In this document: piece after piece, positions 1 through 8,239 of the stretch
How the letters are laid out: each line of letters starts with the position of its first letter
Numbering within the stretch: position 1 is the first letter of the stretch
DNA from: Pirellulales bacterium
GTDB taxonomy: Bacteria > Planctomycetota > Planctomycetia > Pirellulales > JAICIG01
Assembly: GCA_025924495.1 (NCBI GenBank)
Contig: JAICIG010000160.1
Coordinates: 1 to 15,631, forward strand
Direction of reading: 5' to 3'
DNA length: 15,631 nucleotides
Translations under genes and position numbers: made by a program
The notes under the pieces: model-generated
Database searches by the model: none
Told to the model about the DNA's origin: nothing
The model's input: only the letters and a program-made list of their open reading frames with translations

Positions 1-2
1 CG

Positions 3-674
3 CCTGTTTGGGTCCAGATGAGTACGGCGCATATCTATGGCGATCCGCCGCAAGCGACTTGCACCGAAGATTCGCCGCTGGGTTATGGCCTGGCGCCATT
101 TGTAGGCAAGGCGTGGGAGGAGGAGTTTCGGGCGAGCGTGATTCCTGCGCAGCGCGCCGTCGTCCTGCGCACCAGTTTTGTGCTTGGTCGCGATCGCGGC
201 GCGGGCGCTGGCGCGCTGACGAAGTTAAAAACTCTGGTTCGATTCGGTCTTGGGGGCCGAGTCGGCTCGGGCCTGCAGGGAATCAGCTGGATCCACGAAG
301 CCGACTTGAATCGGCTCATCGAGCGTGCGCTGACCGATCCCGCCATGCAAGGCGCTTACATCGCTTCGTCCCCTTGTCCCGTTCCGCAAAAGGACTTCAT
401 GCGGGAACTGCGCCGGGCCGTCGGCATGCCGATTGGTCTTCCCGCCTCTTCGTGGATGGTCCGCATTGGCGCGGCATGGCTGATGCGAACCGATCCCGAA
501 CTCGCCCTCTATGGCCGCTACGTGATTTCGAAGCGCCTACGAGAGGAGCATTTTGCGTTTCAGTTTCCCCAACTCCGCGATGCGCTCCAGGAGCTTTTTC
601 AATCGAGTGTGCAGGAAGGAGGAACACGAGAGAGCATAACCAAGCAACAGCCCAAGTTGGTCTCTTGCCAATAG
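3..674 (+). CDS. TIGR01777-family NAD-dependent epimerase/dehydratase, 5'-truncated by the window edge
   Basis: The frame is open from base 3 and ends at TAG 672-674, so the N-terminal Rossmann part with the GxxGxxG loop lies outside the window. What remains fits the SDR-related TIGR01777 family (YfcH/SDR39U1-like): a [13 protein letters not shown] stretch where the family has its SAxxYYG segment, a GKAWEEEF segment, [12 protein letters not shown], the conserved [16 protein letters not shown] region, and a C-terminal DUF1731-like block ([18 protein letters not shown] through the [13 protein letters not shown] end). The ATG at 18 is internal, not a start. The last 25 residues or so (after QELFQSS) extend past the usual family end and are polar. 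The substrate is unknown for most members; a cytoplasmic NAD(P)-dependent sugar or nucleotide epimerase/reductase is the family expectation. It is convergent with the transporter gene that follows. Family call firm; function general only. Confidence 0.85.
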   Translation, partial: PVWVQMSTAHIYGDPPQATCTEDSPLGYGLAPFVGKAWEEEFRASVIPAQRAVVLRTSFVLGRDRGAGAGALTKLKTLVRFGLGGRVGSGLQGISWIHEADLNRLIERALTDPAMQGAYIASSPCPVPQKDFMRELRRAVGMPIGLPASSWMVRIGAAWLMRTDPELALYGRYVISKRLREEHFAFQFPQLRDALQELFQSSVQEGGTRESITKQQPKLVSCQ

Positions 675-749
675 TCGCTGGGGAAAGGTGGTTCCTCGAC
701 GACGCAAAGCGTGAGAGCCAGGCAAAACAGCACCGAGTTCCGCGCGCGC

Positions 750-2714
750 CTAGCCCGGCGGTGGAAGCAGCAAATCGGCGACGGCAATGGCAATGCCCAT
801 CAAAGCGCCGCCGGCGATTAGGCCGGCGCAGATGGGCTCCTGGTTCTGAACGACGACCTGGTTCATCCGCGAGTCTTTGCTGAAAAACAGCTTCTCGGTC
901 GTCCAAAACAGAAGCGAACCGATGAACATCGAGAGGCAGGTATGAAAGGGAATCAGGAACCCCAGCCCCATGGCAACGGGCGAAAGGGGAAAGCGGTTCT
1001 GCGTGATCATCCGCCAGATTTCCAGAAAGATGCCGACCACAATGCCCGCCACGGCGGCATATCGGGCGCTCAGCCTGATGTTGTGAATCCCCTCGCCGAG
1101 CACGTCGGCGACGGCCTTCCAGACGATCGCCGAGGGCATTGGATATTTTTCGGTGTCCATCTGGTAAGGAACTGACAACTCCGTCGCCAGCAGGTCGGCA
1201 GGCGGCAGTTTGAGAAACACCAGGTAAAAGATCGGAATCGAGAGCACGGCGCCGGCAAAGATGCCCAAGACGTGCCCAACGGCCTGCTGACGCGGTTTGG
1301 CCCCCAGCATGTAGCCCGGCTTAATGTCTTGGAGCAGATTGGCGGCGTGGCTGGCGACCTCGCCCGTAATGCCCGCCGTCATCAGATTGACCTGCTTGTT
1401 GCCGGGCGCCAAGGCGCCGAACGTCAGCTGCGTCAGCTTACCCATCGCGCCGATCGGGGTGATTGACGTGAGACCGGTCGAATTGATGGCAATCAGACAG
1501 AACAAAAAGACCAAGGCCAGGGCCACAATGGAGAGCCAATAGTCGATGCCGAAAAACTTGTGGGCCATCACGGCGATAATGGCGCCAATCACCGGCACGC
1601 CGACGACCGACACGCTGAGCGGCAGTTCGATATGCGCCAGCACGTCGGCCTGGCGGTCTTCGCGGGGGAACACGGCGCTGCCGAGCTTGGTGACGGCCGC
1701 CCACAGCACTTTCGGCTTGCCGAAGAACGCCAGCAGCGACGCGGCGGTCATCATCGCCACGCCGCACCATAGCGACCAGAACGTAATCTCGCGAAAGCCG
1801 ATCATGCCCTTGGCGTTTGGCGTGATGTCGCCGCGATTGATCATGATCGGCGCGAGCACCGCATAATTGATTGCGGCGCCGATCATGATCGACACGCCCG
1901 TGCGAATGCCCATCAGGCCCCCGGCGCCGACCATCGGCAGATCGAGTTCCGGCCGCAACGTCAGGCTGGTTACCGGCGTGCCCATGATCTCTGGCGTGCC
2001 CGTATGTTTGTAGACCCATTCGTCCAGGAACTCGGGAATATGAAACTTGAAGTTTTCTAGTTTTAAACCGCGTCCGACCGCGGCCATGATCGTTTCGCTT
2101 TGCAGCAGCTTGACGATCCCGGCCAATCCGGCGAACGAGACCAGGAGCGTCGCCTTCAGCAGCCCGCTGCCGGCATCGCCATGATGCAACGAGTCCATCA
2201 CGATGCCTGCCGCGCGCCCTTCGGGGAAGGGCTGCTGTTCATCATTGATGAATCGCCGTTTGAACGGAAACGCGAACAGCACGCCGAGGATCGCCAGCAC
2301 GATCACCCACGACATGAGCTGCCACATCGGGATCACATGTTGCGTCACCATCATGTAGGCCGCCAGACTCGACGTCAGCGGCGACGTCATGTAACCGGCC
2401 GCCGTGGCGATCGACTGCATGGCGTTGTTTTCAAGAATCGTGAACTCGCGGGCCAGGCCAATGCCAGAGAGGACCTTGAATAGGGCGAACGCGAGAATGA
2501 CCGAGGTAATGCCGACGCCCAGAGTCCAGCCCGTCTTCGCTCCGATGTAGATATTGGTCAGTGAGAGAATGGCGCCCAGGCTCATGCCCGTCAGAGCCGA
2601 ACGGATTGTGAGCTGCGGCATGTCGCCGCGATAAACGTTCTCCAGCCACCAGCGGTCTTTTTGCTCCAGCGACCAGGTGCGGATTTGCTCCTCGTTCAAC
2701 TCCTGAATGGCCAC
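750..2714 (-). CDS. OPT-family oligopeptide transporter
   Basis: A 654-residue, very hydrophobic protein that matches the OPT family in length and pattern. After a soluble start (MAIQELNEEQIRTWSLEQK, then RGDMPQLTIRSALTGM), many membrane helices follow, beginning LGAILSLTNIYIGAKTGWTLG, with the family-like block NNAMQSIATAAGYMTSPL near residues 95-115 and further helix pairs to a C-terminal GLIAGGALMGIAIAVADLLLPPPG end. By eye there are roughly 14-16 segments, as expected for OPT proteins. Family members are proton-coupled importers of small peptides or metal chelates in the inner membrane; bacterial substrates are mostly untested. The start is GTG (2712-2714), supported by a strong AAGGAG ribosome-binding site. 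It stands alone: convergent with the epimerase downstream and separated by about 290 bp from the co-oriented DUF72 gene upstream, so it probably has its own promoter. Confidence 0.92.
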   Translation of the reverse strand: MAIQELNEEQIRTWSLEQKDRWWLENVYRGDMPQLTIRSALTGMSLGAILSLTNIYIGAKTGWTLGVGITSVILAFALFKVLSGIGLAREFTILENNAMQSIATAAGYMTSPLTSSLAAYMMVTQHVIPMWQLMSWVIVLAILGVLFAFPFKRRFINDEQQPFPEGRAAGIVMDSLHHGDAGSGLLKATLLVSFAGLAGIVKLLQSETIMAAVGRGLKLENFKFHIPEFLDEWVYKHTGTPEIMGTPVTSLTLRPELDLPMVGAGGLMGIRTGVSIMIGAAINYAVLAPIMINRGDITPNAKGMIGFREITFWSLWCGVAMMTAASLLAFFGKPKVLWAAVTKLGSAVFPREDRQADVLAHIELPLSVSVVGVPVIGAIIAVMAHKFFGIDYWLSIVALALVFLFCLIAINSTGLTSITPIGAMGKLTQLTFGALAPGNKQVNLMTAGITGEVASHAANLLQDIKPGYMLGAKPRQQAVGHVLGIFAGAVLSIPIFYLVFLKLPPADLLATELSVPYQMDTEKYPMPSAIVWKAVADVLGEGIHNIRLSARYAAVAGIVVGIFLEIWRMITQNRFPLSPVAMGLGFLIPFHTCLSMFIGSLLFWTTEKLFFSKDSRMNQVVVQNQEPICAGLIAGGALMGIAIAVADLLLPPPG

Positions 2715-2721
2715 GCTATTT

Positions 2722-2727
2722 CTCCTT
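2722..2727 (-). promoter_or_regulatory. Shine-Dalgarno site for the OPT transporter GTG start
   Basis: On the minus strand AAGGAG lies seven bases before the GTG at 2714-2712. This near-consensus site fixes the non-ATG start of the transporter. Confidence 0.8.
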
Positions 2728-2962
2728 GCCAGCGGCGTTCAAGCTTCCACGTCGCAACCGCTCCGGAGGAATTCAACCTGCGCGGCTGGGAATCTTGGAA
2801 CCAGTCGTTGGCTGATTGTAACGTCGGCGCATTCGCCGGGCCACGGCGGATACACGGGCAAGCGTTCGAGAGCGAATCGCTAGACCACCACGGTGCGATT
2901 GATCAGTCAGAGCAACGTTGCGGCGACAGCATAGTCGGCTTTCGCTGTAAGCTAAATCACGT

Positions 2963-2981
2963 CCTTTTGCGGAGCAAAAGG
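2963..2981 (-). terminator. Hairpin downstream of the DUF72 gene, possible terminator
   Basis: A perfect 8-bp stem (CCTTTTGC paired with GCAAAAGG) closes a 3-base loop, about 25 bases past the DUF72 stop on the minus strand. No T-tract follows, so it is not a canonical intrinsic terminator, but its position fits transcript ending or 3' protection. The rest of the 2715-3006 gap contains no gene I can support; it should hold the promoter for the OPT gene, but no clear -35/-10 pair stands out. Confidence 0.45.
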
Positions 2982-3006
2982 CGACTCTGGCGGCGCGCAA
3001 GGCCCT

Positions 3007-3753
3007 TCACAGAGCGGCCAGTTCCAGGAATCTAGCCGCGAACTTGGGACCTGTCCCGGTGTCTTCATGCTTGAAAAAGACGTACGCCTGATTCCAAGGC
3101 TGCGATCGGAGCCGCTCCACCCATTCGGCAAGCTGTCGCTTGGAGTACTTTTTGCGGCGCAATCGCACATAGCCCCAACGCGCCGTGCTGATCACCTCAC
3201 GGCAGGGAACTTCGTCCGTATCGGCGATGCACAGCGCACAACGGTTGGCCCGCAGGCAGGCGAGCACGTCGCTGTCGAACCAGCTCGCGTGCCGGAACTC
3301 GAAAGCAACTGGCGTCCGCTGCTCGAGCAGTTCTAAGAAGGCTGCCAGGCGGGGAAGGTCTTTCTTGAAGTTCGGCGGCAACTGAAACAGCAAAGGGCCC
3401 AGCCGTTTCTTCAACGCCTCGGCCGTACTCAGGAATTGAGCTGCCTGCGCCTCGACTTCTTTGAGACGTTTGCGGTGAGTGATGGTCTGCGGCGCCTTCA
3501 GCGCGAACCGAAACCGGGCCGGCGTTTGTTCGGCCCACGCTTCCAGCGCGCCCGGCTCGGGCAGCTGGTAAAACGTGTTGTTGATCTCGACCGTGGCAAA
3601 GCGCTCGGCATAGTATCGCAACATTTCCTTTTGCGGCAGCTTGGCGGGATAAAAACTTCCCTTCCACTTCGGATAGCTGTAACCGCTAGTGCCCACGAAA
3701 AATCGCACGCGTGTTCTCCCCGCGATCTCGATAGAGTTTGTTACGACCGCCAT
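3007..3753 (-). CDS. DUF72 domain protein (YecE family)
   Basis: A 248-residue protein with the DUF72 signature throughout: FVGTSGYSYPKWKGSFYP at residues 19-36, FATVEINNTFYQLP at about 52-65, RFRFALKAPQTITHRKRL, the LLFQLPPNFKKD strand/turn, FEFRHASWF, and a C-terminal AYVFFKHEDTGTGPKFAARF block. DUF72 proteins adopt a TIM-barrel fold and are widespread; no reaction is established. The length is typical. The start at ATG 3753 lies about 18 residues before the first conserved strand; an internal start closer to VRFFVGTS is possible because no strong ribosome-binding site is visible. It is transcribed toward the OPT gene but separated from it by a hairpin. A cytoplasmic location is expected from the absence of a signal peptide. 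Confidence 0.9.
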   Translation of the reverse strand: MAVVTNSIEIAGRTRVRFFVGTSGYSYPKWKGSFYPAKLPQKEMLRYYAERFATVEINNTFYQLPEPGALEAWAEQTPARFRFALKAPQTITHRKRLKEVEAQAAQFLSTAEALKKRLGPLLFQLPPNFKKDLPRLAAFLELLEQRTPVAFEFRHASWFDSDVLACLRANRCALCIADTDEVPCREVISTARWGYVRLRRKKYSKRQLAEWVERLRSQPWNQAYVFFKHEDTGTGPKFAARFLELAAL

Positions 3754-4059
3754 TTAATTCTAGTATTTGGCCTTGTGACAACTCTTGTCGGAGCAAAAGA
3801 AATGTCGTTCCAGGTAGGTAAAGGCCTTGATCGACGCACAACCAAGCCGTGATCGCCGTTGCCCGCTACCCAGCGAGCTGCTACTATGCATAGAGTCCTT
3901 TATCTAGAGATTCCACGCAAATTCATGCAGCAGCGCTAAGCCAATGGTTGATATTTCCATTTCGACCGACTTGGAGTGCTGTTGCTCGATAATCGTTGGC
4001 AGCGTACGCCCAACGGCGAGCGGCGCGGGCGAATTCCCGCCGCCCTAGACTTTCTGACC
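3754..4059. other. Intergenic region between divergent DUF72 and prfC, first part, no gene seen
   Basis: About 300 bases without a convincing coding region; a 63-codon minus-strand frame here (3923-4114) has low-complexity Arg/Ala composition and no family match I recognise. The stretch must contain the promoters for the divergent DUF72 and prfC genes, but no clear sigma-70 boxes stand out. Around 3789-3799 there is CGGAGCAAAAG, the same 11 bases that form the loop and 3' arm of the hairpin beyond the DUF72 stop. Near 4028-4043 a short GCGGG/CCCGC inverted repeat surrounds an EcoRI-like GAATTC. Confidence 0.4.
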
Positions 4060-4081
4060 CGCGCGACTTTTTTTTCGCGCG
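4060..4081. repeat. Inverted repeat with a poly-T loop
   Basis: CGCGCGA (4060-4066) pairs perfectly with TCGCGCG (4075-4081) around an 8-base loop made of one C and seven T. With GC-only outer pairs, it would form a stable hairpin in either strand; the T-rich loop becomes A-rich on the minus strand. It lies only 20 bases before the next hairpin, giving a tandem stem-loop array upstream of prfC. Confidence 0.5.
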
Positions 4082-4100
4082 AGGGGCGCCCGCCAGGCAT

Positions 4101-4134
4101 TTGGACGGATTCATTAACCGTCCAAGGCTTTTTT
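4101..4134 (+). terminator. Terminator-like stem-loop with T-tract upstream of prfC
   Basis: TTGGACGG (4101-4108) pairs perfectly with CCGTCCAA (4118-4125) across an AT-rich 9-base loop, and the 3' arm runs within three bases into a T6 tract (4129-4134). This is the layout of a rho-independent terminator on the + strand. No + strand gene precedes it within the gap (the upstream gene is divergent), so it would act on a prfC leader transcript (attenuation), on a small RNA, or be a relic. It ends about 45 bases before the first candidate prfC start. Confidence 0.6.
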
Positions 4135-4179
4135 CCTAGCCTCCCTCCCTGACGTTGTCGTGCAACCCGCGCGGCGGCG

Positions 4180-5859
4180 ATGTCTTTCAAGAGTCCGAGA
4201 ACCACGATGCCCGAGTCCGATCCTTTGATTTTGCAAGAGGCCGCCCGCCGGCGCACCTTCGCCATTATTTCGCACCCCGACGCTGGTAAAACCACGATGA
4301 CGGAAAAGCTGCTGCTGTTTGGCGGCTGCATCGATGTGGCCGGCGCCGTGCGCGGCCGCAAGACGCAGCGCACCGCGGCCTCGGACTGGATGGAGCTGGA
4401 AAAGCAGCGCGGCATCTCGGTCAGCTCGACGGTCTTGGCGTTCGACTATGAGCATCACCGCCTCAATTTGCTCGATACGCCGGGACACCATGATTTCAGC
4501 GAAGACACCTATCGGACGCTGATGGCGGCCGATTGCGCGGTGATGGTCATCGATCTGGCGAAGGGCGTCGAGACGCAAACCGAAAAGCTGTTTCAAGTCT
4601 GCAAGCTGAGGCGGATTCCCGTGCTGACCTTTGTCAACAAGGTGGACCGGCCCGGTCGCGAGCCCTTGGCCATTTTGGGCGAGATTGAATCGAAACTGGG
4701 CATCGAGCCGGCGCCCGCCAACTGGCCCTTGGGCATCGGTCCCGACTTCTGCGGATTGGTGGAACTGGGCACGCGTACGGCTCATTTCTTCGATGAGCGC
4801 AACAACGATTCTCGGATTGGCTTCCGCTCGCAACCGTGGGACGCAGTGGGCGAAGACGCGATGCGAGCCGGCGTGATACGTCACGCGCGCGAGGAAATCG
4901 AATTGCTTGGCGCCGCGGGCACAACCTTCGAACGTTCACGTTTCTTGGCCGGCGAGATTACGCCGGTCTTTTTCGGCAGCGCGCTGACCAATTACGGCAT
5001 TGAACATTTTCTGCGGGCATTTCTCGCGCTTTGCCCGCCGCCAGCCGCACGGAGCAGCGACTGCGGGTTCGTGCAGACGGCGCAGGCTGAGTTCACCGGC
5101 TTCGTGTTCAAGATTCAAGCCAACCTTGACCCGCGGCACCGCGACCGGATCGCCTTTGTACGCGTCTGCTCGGGCAAGTTCCGGCGCGAGATGGAAGTCT
5201 TTCACCCGCGCACCGGAAAGAAGTTGAAACTACGGCGTGCTCACCGGCTGTTTGGCCAGGAGCGAGAAACGGTCGACGAGGCGTTTCCCGGCGACATCGT
5301 GGGCCTGGTGAATCCGGGCGAGTTTCACTTAGGCGACACGCTCTGCGAAGGAGCGGCGGTTAATTTTGATCCGCTTCCCCAATTTTCGCCCGAGCATTTC
5401 GCGGTGCTGCGCTGTCCCGACACGGGGCGGCGAAAGCAGTTCGGCAAAGGGATGGCGCAATTGATCGAGGAAGGCGCCATCCAGGTTTTTGCTAATCGCA
5501 GCGCCGTGCGTCGCGAGCCCATTTTGGCCGCGGTGGGCGAACTGCAGTTTGACGTTGTCCGCTTTCGCCTAGAGAGCGAATACAACAGCCCGACCGAAAT
5601 CGAATGGCTTCCCTATAAGCTGGCCCGCTGGGTATCGGCCGACGCCGAGACCGTGCGAAATCTAAAGCTGCCTTACGCCGCGAGCGTGGTCGAAGACCAA
5701 TTGGGGAATACCGCCGTCTTATTCTCGTCGCGGTGGGAGGCGGAATATTGCCAACGTGAGAATCCCGACGTGGAGTTTTCCGCCATTCGCAGCTCTAGCC
5801 AAAGGCGGCCCGTTGACAGCGCGCAGGCATTGCCGATGAGCGGCAAGCTGGCTTCATAA
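4180..5859 (+). CDS. prfC: Peptide chain release factor 3 (translational GTPase)
   Basis: RF3 is the class II release factor GTPase that removes RF1/RF2 from the ribosome after peptide release. The 559-residue frame aligns by eye along the E. coli protein: RRRTFAIISHPDAGKTT (G1, residues 24-39), the MELEKQRGIS switch region (71-80), DTPGHHDFSEDTYRTL (G3, 99-114), NKVD (G4, 153-156), the GEITPVFFGSAL block, TGFVFKIQANLDPRHRDRIAF of domain 2, AYPGDI-like FPGDIVGLVNPGEFHLGDT, and AVGELQFDVVRFRLESEYN in domain 3. All GTPase motifs look intact. E. coli RF3 has 529 residues; this is slightly longer owing to about 20 extra residues at the C terminus and a short N-terminal lead. The ATG at 4207 (MPESDPLIL) is an equally good start, since neither ATG has a strong ribosome-binding site. 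Single gene, divergent from DUF72. Confidence 0.96.
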   Translation: MSFKSPRTTMPESDPLILQEAARRRTFAIISHPDAGKTTMTEKLLLFGGCIDVAGAVRGRKTQRTAASDWMELEKQRGISVSSTVLAFDYEHHRLNLLDTPGHHDFSEDTYRTLMAADCAVMVIDLAKGVETQTEKLFQVCKLRRIPVLTFVNKVDRPGREPLAILGEIESKLGIEPAPANWPLGIGPDFCGLVELGTRTAHFFDERNNDSRIGFRSQPWDAVGEDAMRAGVIRHAREEIELLGAAGTTFERSRFLAGEITPVFFGSALTNYGIEHFLRAFLALCPPPAARSSDCGFVQTAQAEFTGFVFKIQANLDPRHRDRIAFVRVCSGKFRREMEVFHPRTGKKLKLRRAHRLFGQERETVDEAFPGDIVGLVNPGEFHLGDTLCEGAAVNFDPLPQFSPEHFAVLRCPDTGRRKQFGKGMAQLIEEGAIQVFANRSAVRREPILAAVGELQFDVVRFRLESEYNSPTEIEWLPYKLARWVSADAETVRNLKLPYAASVVEDQLGNTAVLFSSRWEAEYCQRENPDVEFSAIRSSSQRRPVDSAQALPMSGKLAS

Positions 5860-6023
5860 CTTCCGGCGGTGCACAATTCATCGTGCGGCGGCCTGCTGAA
5901 AATGGCGGCCAACGCCGGCCTCTCTCCTGCCCATGAACCCCAGCCGTCGGCGGTGCGGGTATGTAGTTTTCGTAAGAAACGGCTCGTTCGGGCTACCAAT
6001 ACTTCAGGGAAGGAAGCTCGGAA

Positions 6024-6548
6024 TTGACCGACGAGAACCTAAAGTCGCTGTTCAAGAGCTGGCTCAGCGACCATGGCGGCGCTGTGCTGAAGGTGGCGCG
6101 CGCCTACACGTTCACGACTGAGGACTGCCAGGATCTGGTCCAGGAAATCCTGCTTCAGGTTTGGCGATCATTGCCGCAGTTTCAAGGTCGGGCGAGCGCA
6201 TCTACCTGGTCCTACCGCGTGGCGCTAAACACCGCGCTCGGCTGGCGCCGCAAGGAACGCCGCCGACGCGCACGACAGAAACCGGTTCTTGAAGTTGAAG
6301 ATTTGTCCGCGACGGGACCGGACGGCGCCCGGCAGATGGTCGAACGCGAAGCGGTCGAACGACTCAATGCTGCGATCCGTCGCTTGCCCAAAACCGATGC
6401 GGCCCTGGTTCTGCTCTACCTGGACGACTTGAGTTATCGTCAGATGGCCGAGGTGCTGGGCATCTCCGAGAACAACGTAGGAGTGAAGCTGAATCGAGCG
6501 AAGAAGGCATTGGCCGAATTGCTGAAAGAGGAACCGGATGAGTCCTGA
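6024..6548 (+). CDS. ECF-type RNA polymerase sigma factor
   Basis: A 174-residue sigma-70-family protein with only regions 2 and 4, as in ECF sigma factors. Region 2 spans about residues 17-83 (AYTFTTEDCQDLVQEILLQVWRSL split by the DLVQE motif, FQGRASASTWSYRVALNTAL, then a basic WRRKERRRR tail). Region 4 spans about 112-168 with a helix-turn-helix LSYRQMAEVLGISENNVGVK followed by a basic LNRAKKAL helix. The start is TTG, chosen because AAGGAAG ends seven bases upstream. The gene overlaps the next by 11 bases, so both should be co-transcribed and translationally coupled, and the partner is a good candidate for its membrane regulator. I could not find a convincing self-recognised ECF promoter (GGAAC/CGTC type) in the 164-bp upstream gap. 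The regulon is unknown. Confidence 0.93.
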   Translation: MTDENLKSLFKSWLSDHGGAVLKVARAYTFTTEDCQDLVQEILLQVWRSLPQFQGRASASTWSYRVALNTALGWRRKERRRRARQKPVLEVEDLSATGPDGARQMVEREAVERLNAAIRRLPKTDAALVLLYLDDLSYRQMAEVLGISENNVGVKLNRAKKALAELLKEEPDES

Positions 6549-7182
6549 CGACTACAAACAAGCCTGGCGAGCGCAGTCATCGCGCATCCATCTGGCGATC
6601 GATGCCGATCTGCTGGTGCAAGAGGTGCAACGCAACCAGCGGTATTTCACTGCCATGATCTTTTGGCGTGATGTTCGTGAAGTCGGCGTGAGCCTCCTGC
6701 TGGTTCCCGTGTGGGTGTATCTGGGCGTAAAATCCGCTCTTCCTTGGACATGGTATTTGGCGGCGCCGGCGCTCTTGTGGATTGCCGGCTTCATGCTTGC
6801 GGACCGGATGCGTCATAAGCCACAACCGCCGGAGTTGGGCGAACCGCTTCGCCAGCGCATCGAGGGCGGGCTTTTGCAAGTCGACCACCAGATTTGGCTG
6901 CTTCGTAATGTATTTTGGTGGTATTTGCTGCCTCTGGCGCTGGCGATCGTAGCCTTCTTTGGCCAAGTCACGTGGCAGCAGCGATCGGGAGGCTGGGGGA
7001 CGGCTGTCGCCGCATCCGTCATGGTCGCCGTGTTCGTGCTCGTTTTTGCCGGCATTTATTGGCTCAATCAACACGCCGTTCGCACCGAGTTGTTGCCCCG
7101 CCGCCAGGAACTCGAGGCGCTACTGCTGAGTCTGAGCGATGATAAGTCTGAGGGGAATTCTTCGGGAGCAACGTCGGCTTGA
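6538..7182 (+). CDS. Four-helix membrane protein, putative regulator of the upstream ECF sigma factor
   Basis: A 214-residue protein with no named family I recognise. It has a soluble N-terminal segment of about 45 residues (MSPDDYKQAWRAQSSRIH onward) and four predicted membrane helices near residues 47-64, 70-88, 124-143 and 154-176, with a short charged cytoplasmic connector (about 89-120) and a polar C-terminal tail. The start ATG lies inside the sigma gene (11-bp overlap, ATG 10 bases before the sigma TGA), which implies translational coupling. By position it is the natural anti-sigma or signal-sensing partner; however, it lacks the HxxxCxxC zinc-binding signature of classical ZAS-type anti-sigma factors, so the sigma-binding part would have to be the short N-terminal segment or the loop between helices 2 and 3. 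Role inferred from context only. Confidence 0.85.
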   Translation: MSPDDYKQAWRAQSSRIHLAIDADLLVQEVQRNQRYFTAMIFWRDVREVGVSLLLVPVWVYLGVKSALPWTWYLAAPALLWIAGFMLADRMRHKPQPPELGEPLRQRIEGGLLQVDHQIWLLRNVFWWYLLPLALAIVAFFGQVTWQQRSGGWGTAVAASVMVAVFVLVFAGIYWLNQHAVRTELLPRRQELEALLLSLSDDKSEGNSSGATSA

Positions 7183-7235
7183 GTATTCGCGGTCGGCCGA
7201 GCCGATCGTCGGTGGGCGGACGATGCGACCAGCGG

Positions 7236-7991
7236 CTACCCCGTCGGCGCGCCGTGGCTGAGCCACTCGTCAAATCGCGTCGAGCCGACTCGCGACGGGC
7301 CGGCGGGGACGAGGCTTTGGTCGTTCACCTCGACGCCGTAGTAACGCGCGTTGGCGTCGGTGATCACCTGTCGGTCGTCTCGATGCGAGCGCAAGAACCG
7401 TCGAACGAGTTCGTCCATGCATATGACTTCCGGGCCTGCCAGATCGACCACGGCATTCAACGGTTCCGCCTCAGCGACGTTGGCCAACTCCGCCGCGACG
7501 TCATCCGACACAATGGGTTGCATCCGAACGGGCGGTAGCCGAAAGGCGTCTCCGTCAGTCGCTGATTGGGCGATCGCGCCGACGAACTCGAAGAACTGCG
7601 TCGCACGGACAATCGTGTAGGGAATCTTCGAGGCTTTGATCAGGTTCTCCTGGGCCATCTTCGCGCGGAAATAGCCGCTTGCCAAAAGATGATCCGTGCC
7701 GACGACCGACAATGCCACGTGGTGTCGCACGCCCGCAATCGCTTCGGCAGCCAGAAGATTTCGCCCCGACGTCTCGAAGAACGCCATGACGGCGTTGTCT
7801 TCCCACACGGGCGCGTTTGCGACATCCACGACGACTTGCACGCCCCTGAGCGCTTCGGCCAGTCCTCCGCCGGTGACAACGTTGACGCCCGTCGACCGAG
7901 AGGCGGGCACAACATTGTGTCCGCGCTGGCGCAGGTTTTTCACGAGCTTGGCGCCAATCAGTCCGGCGCCGCCGATAACCACGATCTTCAT
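7236..7991 (-). CDS. NmrA-like NAD(P)-binding SDR-family protein
   Basis: A 251-residue atypical short-chain dehydrogenase. MKIVVIGGAGLIGAKLV carries the dinucleotide-binding GGAGLIG loop (residues 7-13), followed by RQRGHNVVPASRS, where the basic residue after the second strand suggests NADP preference. VVVDVANAP and HHVALSVVGTD match strands 4 and 5. Y107-F-R-A-K111 fits the YxxxK arrangement, followed by the family-typical IPYTIVRATQFFEF. Downstream PIVSDDVAAELANVAE resembles the conserved NmrA/SDR_a5 region. Members include quinone or isoflavone-type reductases and redox-sensing NADP-binding proteins without catalysis; which applies here cannot be read from sequence. A GAGAGGAG site ends seven bases before the ATG. 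The gene is convergent with the sigma/membrane pair, 53 bases away. Confidence 0.88.
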   Translation of the reverse strand: MKIVVIGGAGLIGAKLVKNLRQRGHNVVPASRSTGVNVVTGGGLAEALRGVQVVVDVANAPVWEDNAVMAFFETSGRNLLAAEAIAGVRHHVALSVVGTDHLLASGYFRAKMAQENLIKASKIPYTIVRATQFFEFVGAIAQSATDGDAFRLPPVRMQPIVSDDVAAELANVAEAEPLNAVVDLAGPEVICMDELVRRFLRSHRDDRQVITDANARYYGVEVNDQSLVPAGPSRVGSTRFDEWLSHGAPTG

Positions 7992-8239
7992 GCCGAATCT
8001 CCTCTCAAAAACTCCGCGTCGAGGTCCGCCCCAAATCGGTTCAGCGTCCTATACCCAGCCCTGGCAGCGCCCTCGATGCGTAGCGATACGACCTGGAATG
8101 TCCTGCTTTAAACGAGATGCGGCCCCGACGTGCTGAGAGGCAGTGAGCCGACAAACCCGGATCACTCATGACAACAATCAGCATACCGCAGCGTCACGGC
8201 GAGCGGTGGTAGATTCCGTGACATTGCCGCTGTCAAACA
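7992..8239. other. Gene-free stretch upstream of the NmrA-like gene
   Basis: No supported coding region. It must hold the promoter of the minus-strand NmrA-like gene, but I see no clear sigma-70 boxes. A long + strand open frame from GTG 8143 runs antisense into the serine hydrolase and appears to be a shadow. The stretch ends where repeat copy E begins. Confidence 0.4.

Noticed and set aside
8..883. Long + strand open frame overlapping the epimerase gene
   Set aside because: It is a shadow in another frame: Arg/Ala-rich, no family motif, and it runs past the epimerase end into the OPT gene on the other strand.
3923..4114. 63-codon minus-strand frame upstream of prfC
   Set aside because: Low-complexity Arg/Ala/Lys composition, starts inside the terminator-like hairpin, and no ribosome-binding site or family match.
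4114..4884. 256-codon minus-strand frame opposite prfC
   Set aside because: Antisense to the conserved RF3 GTPase motifs; composition is that of a reverse-strand shadow.
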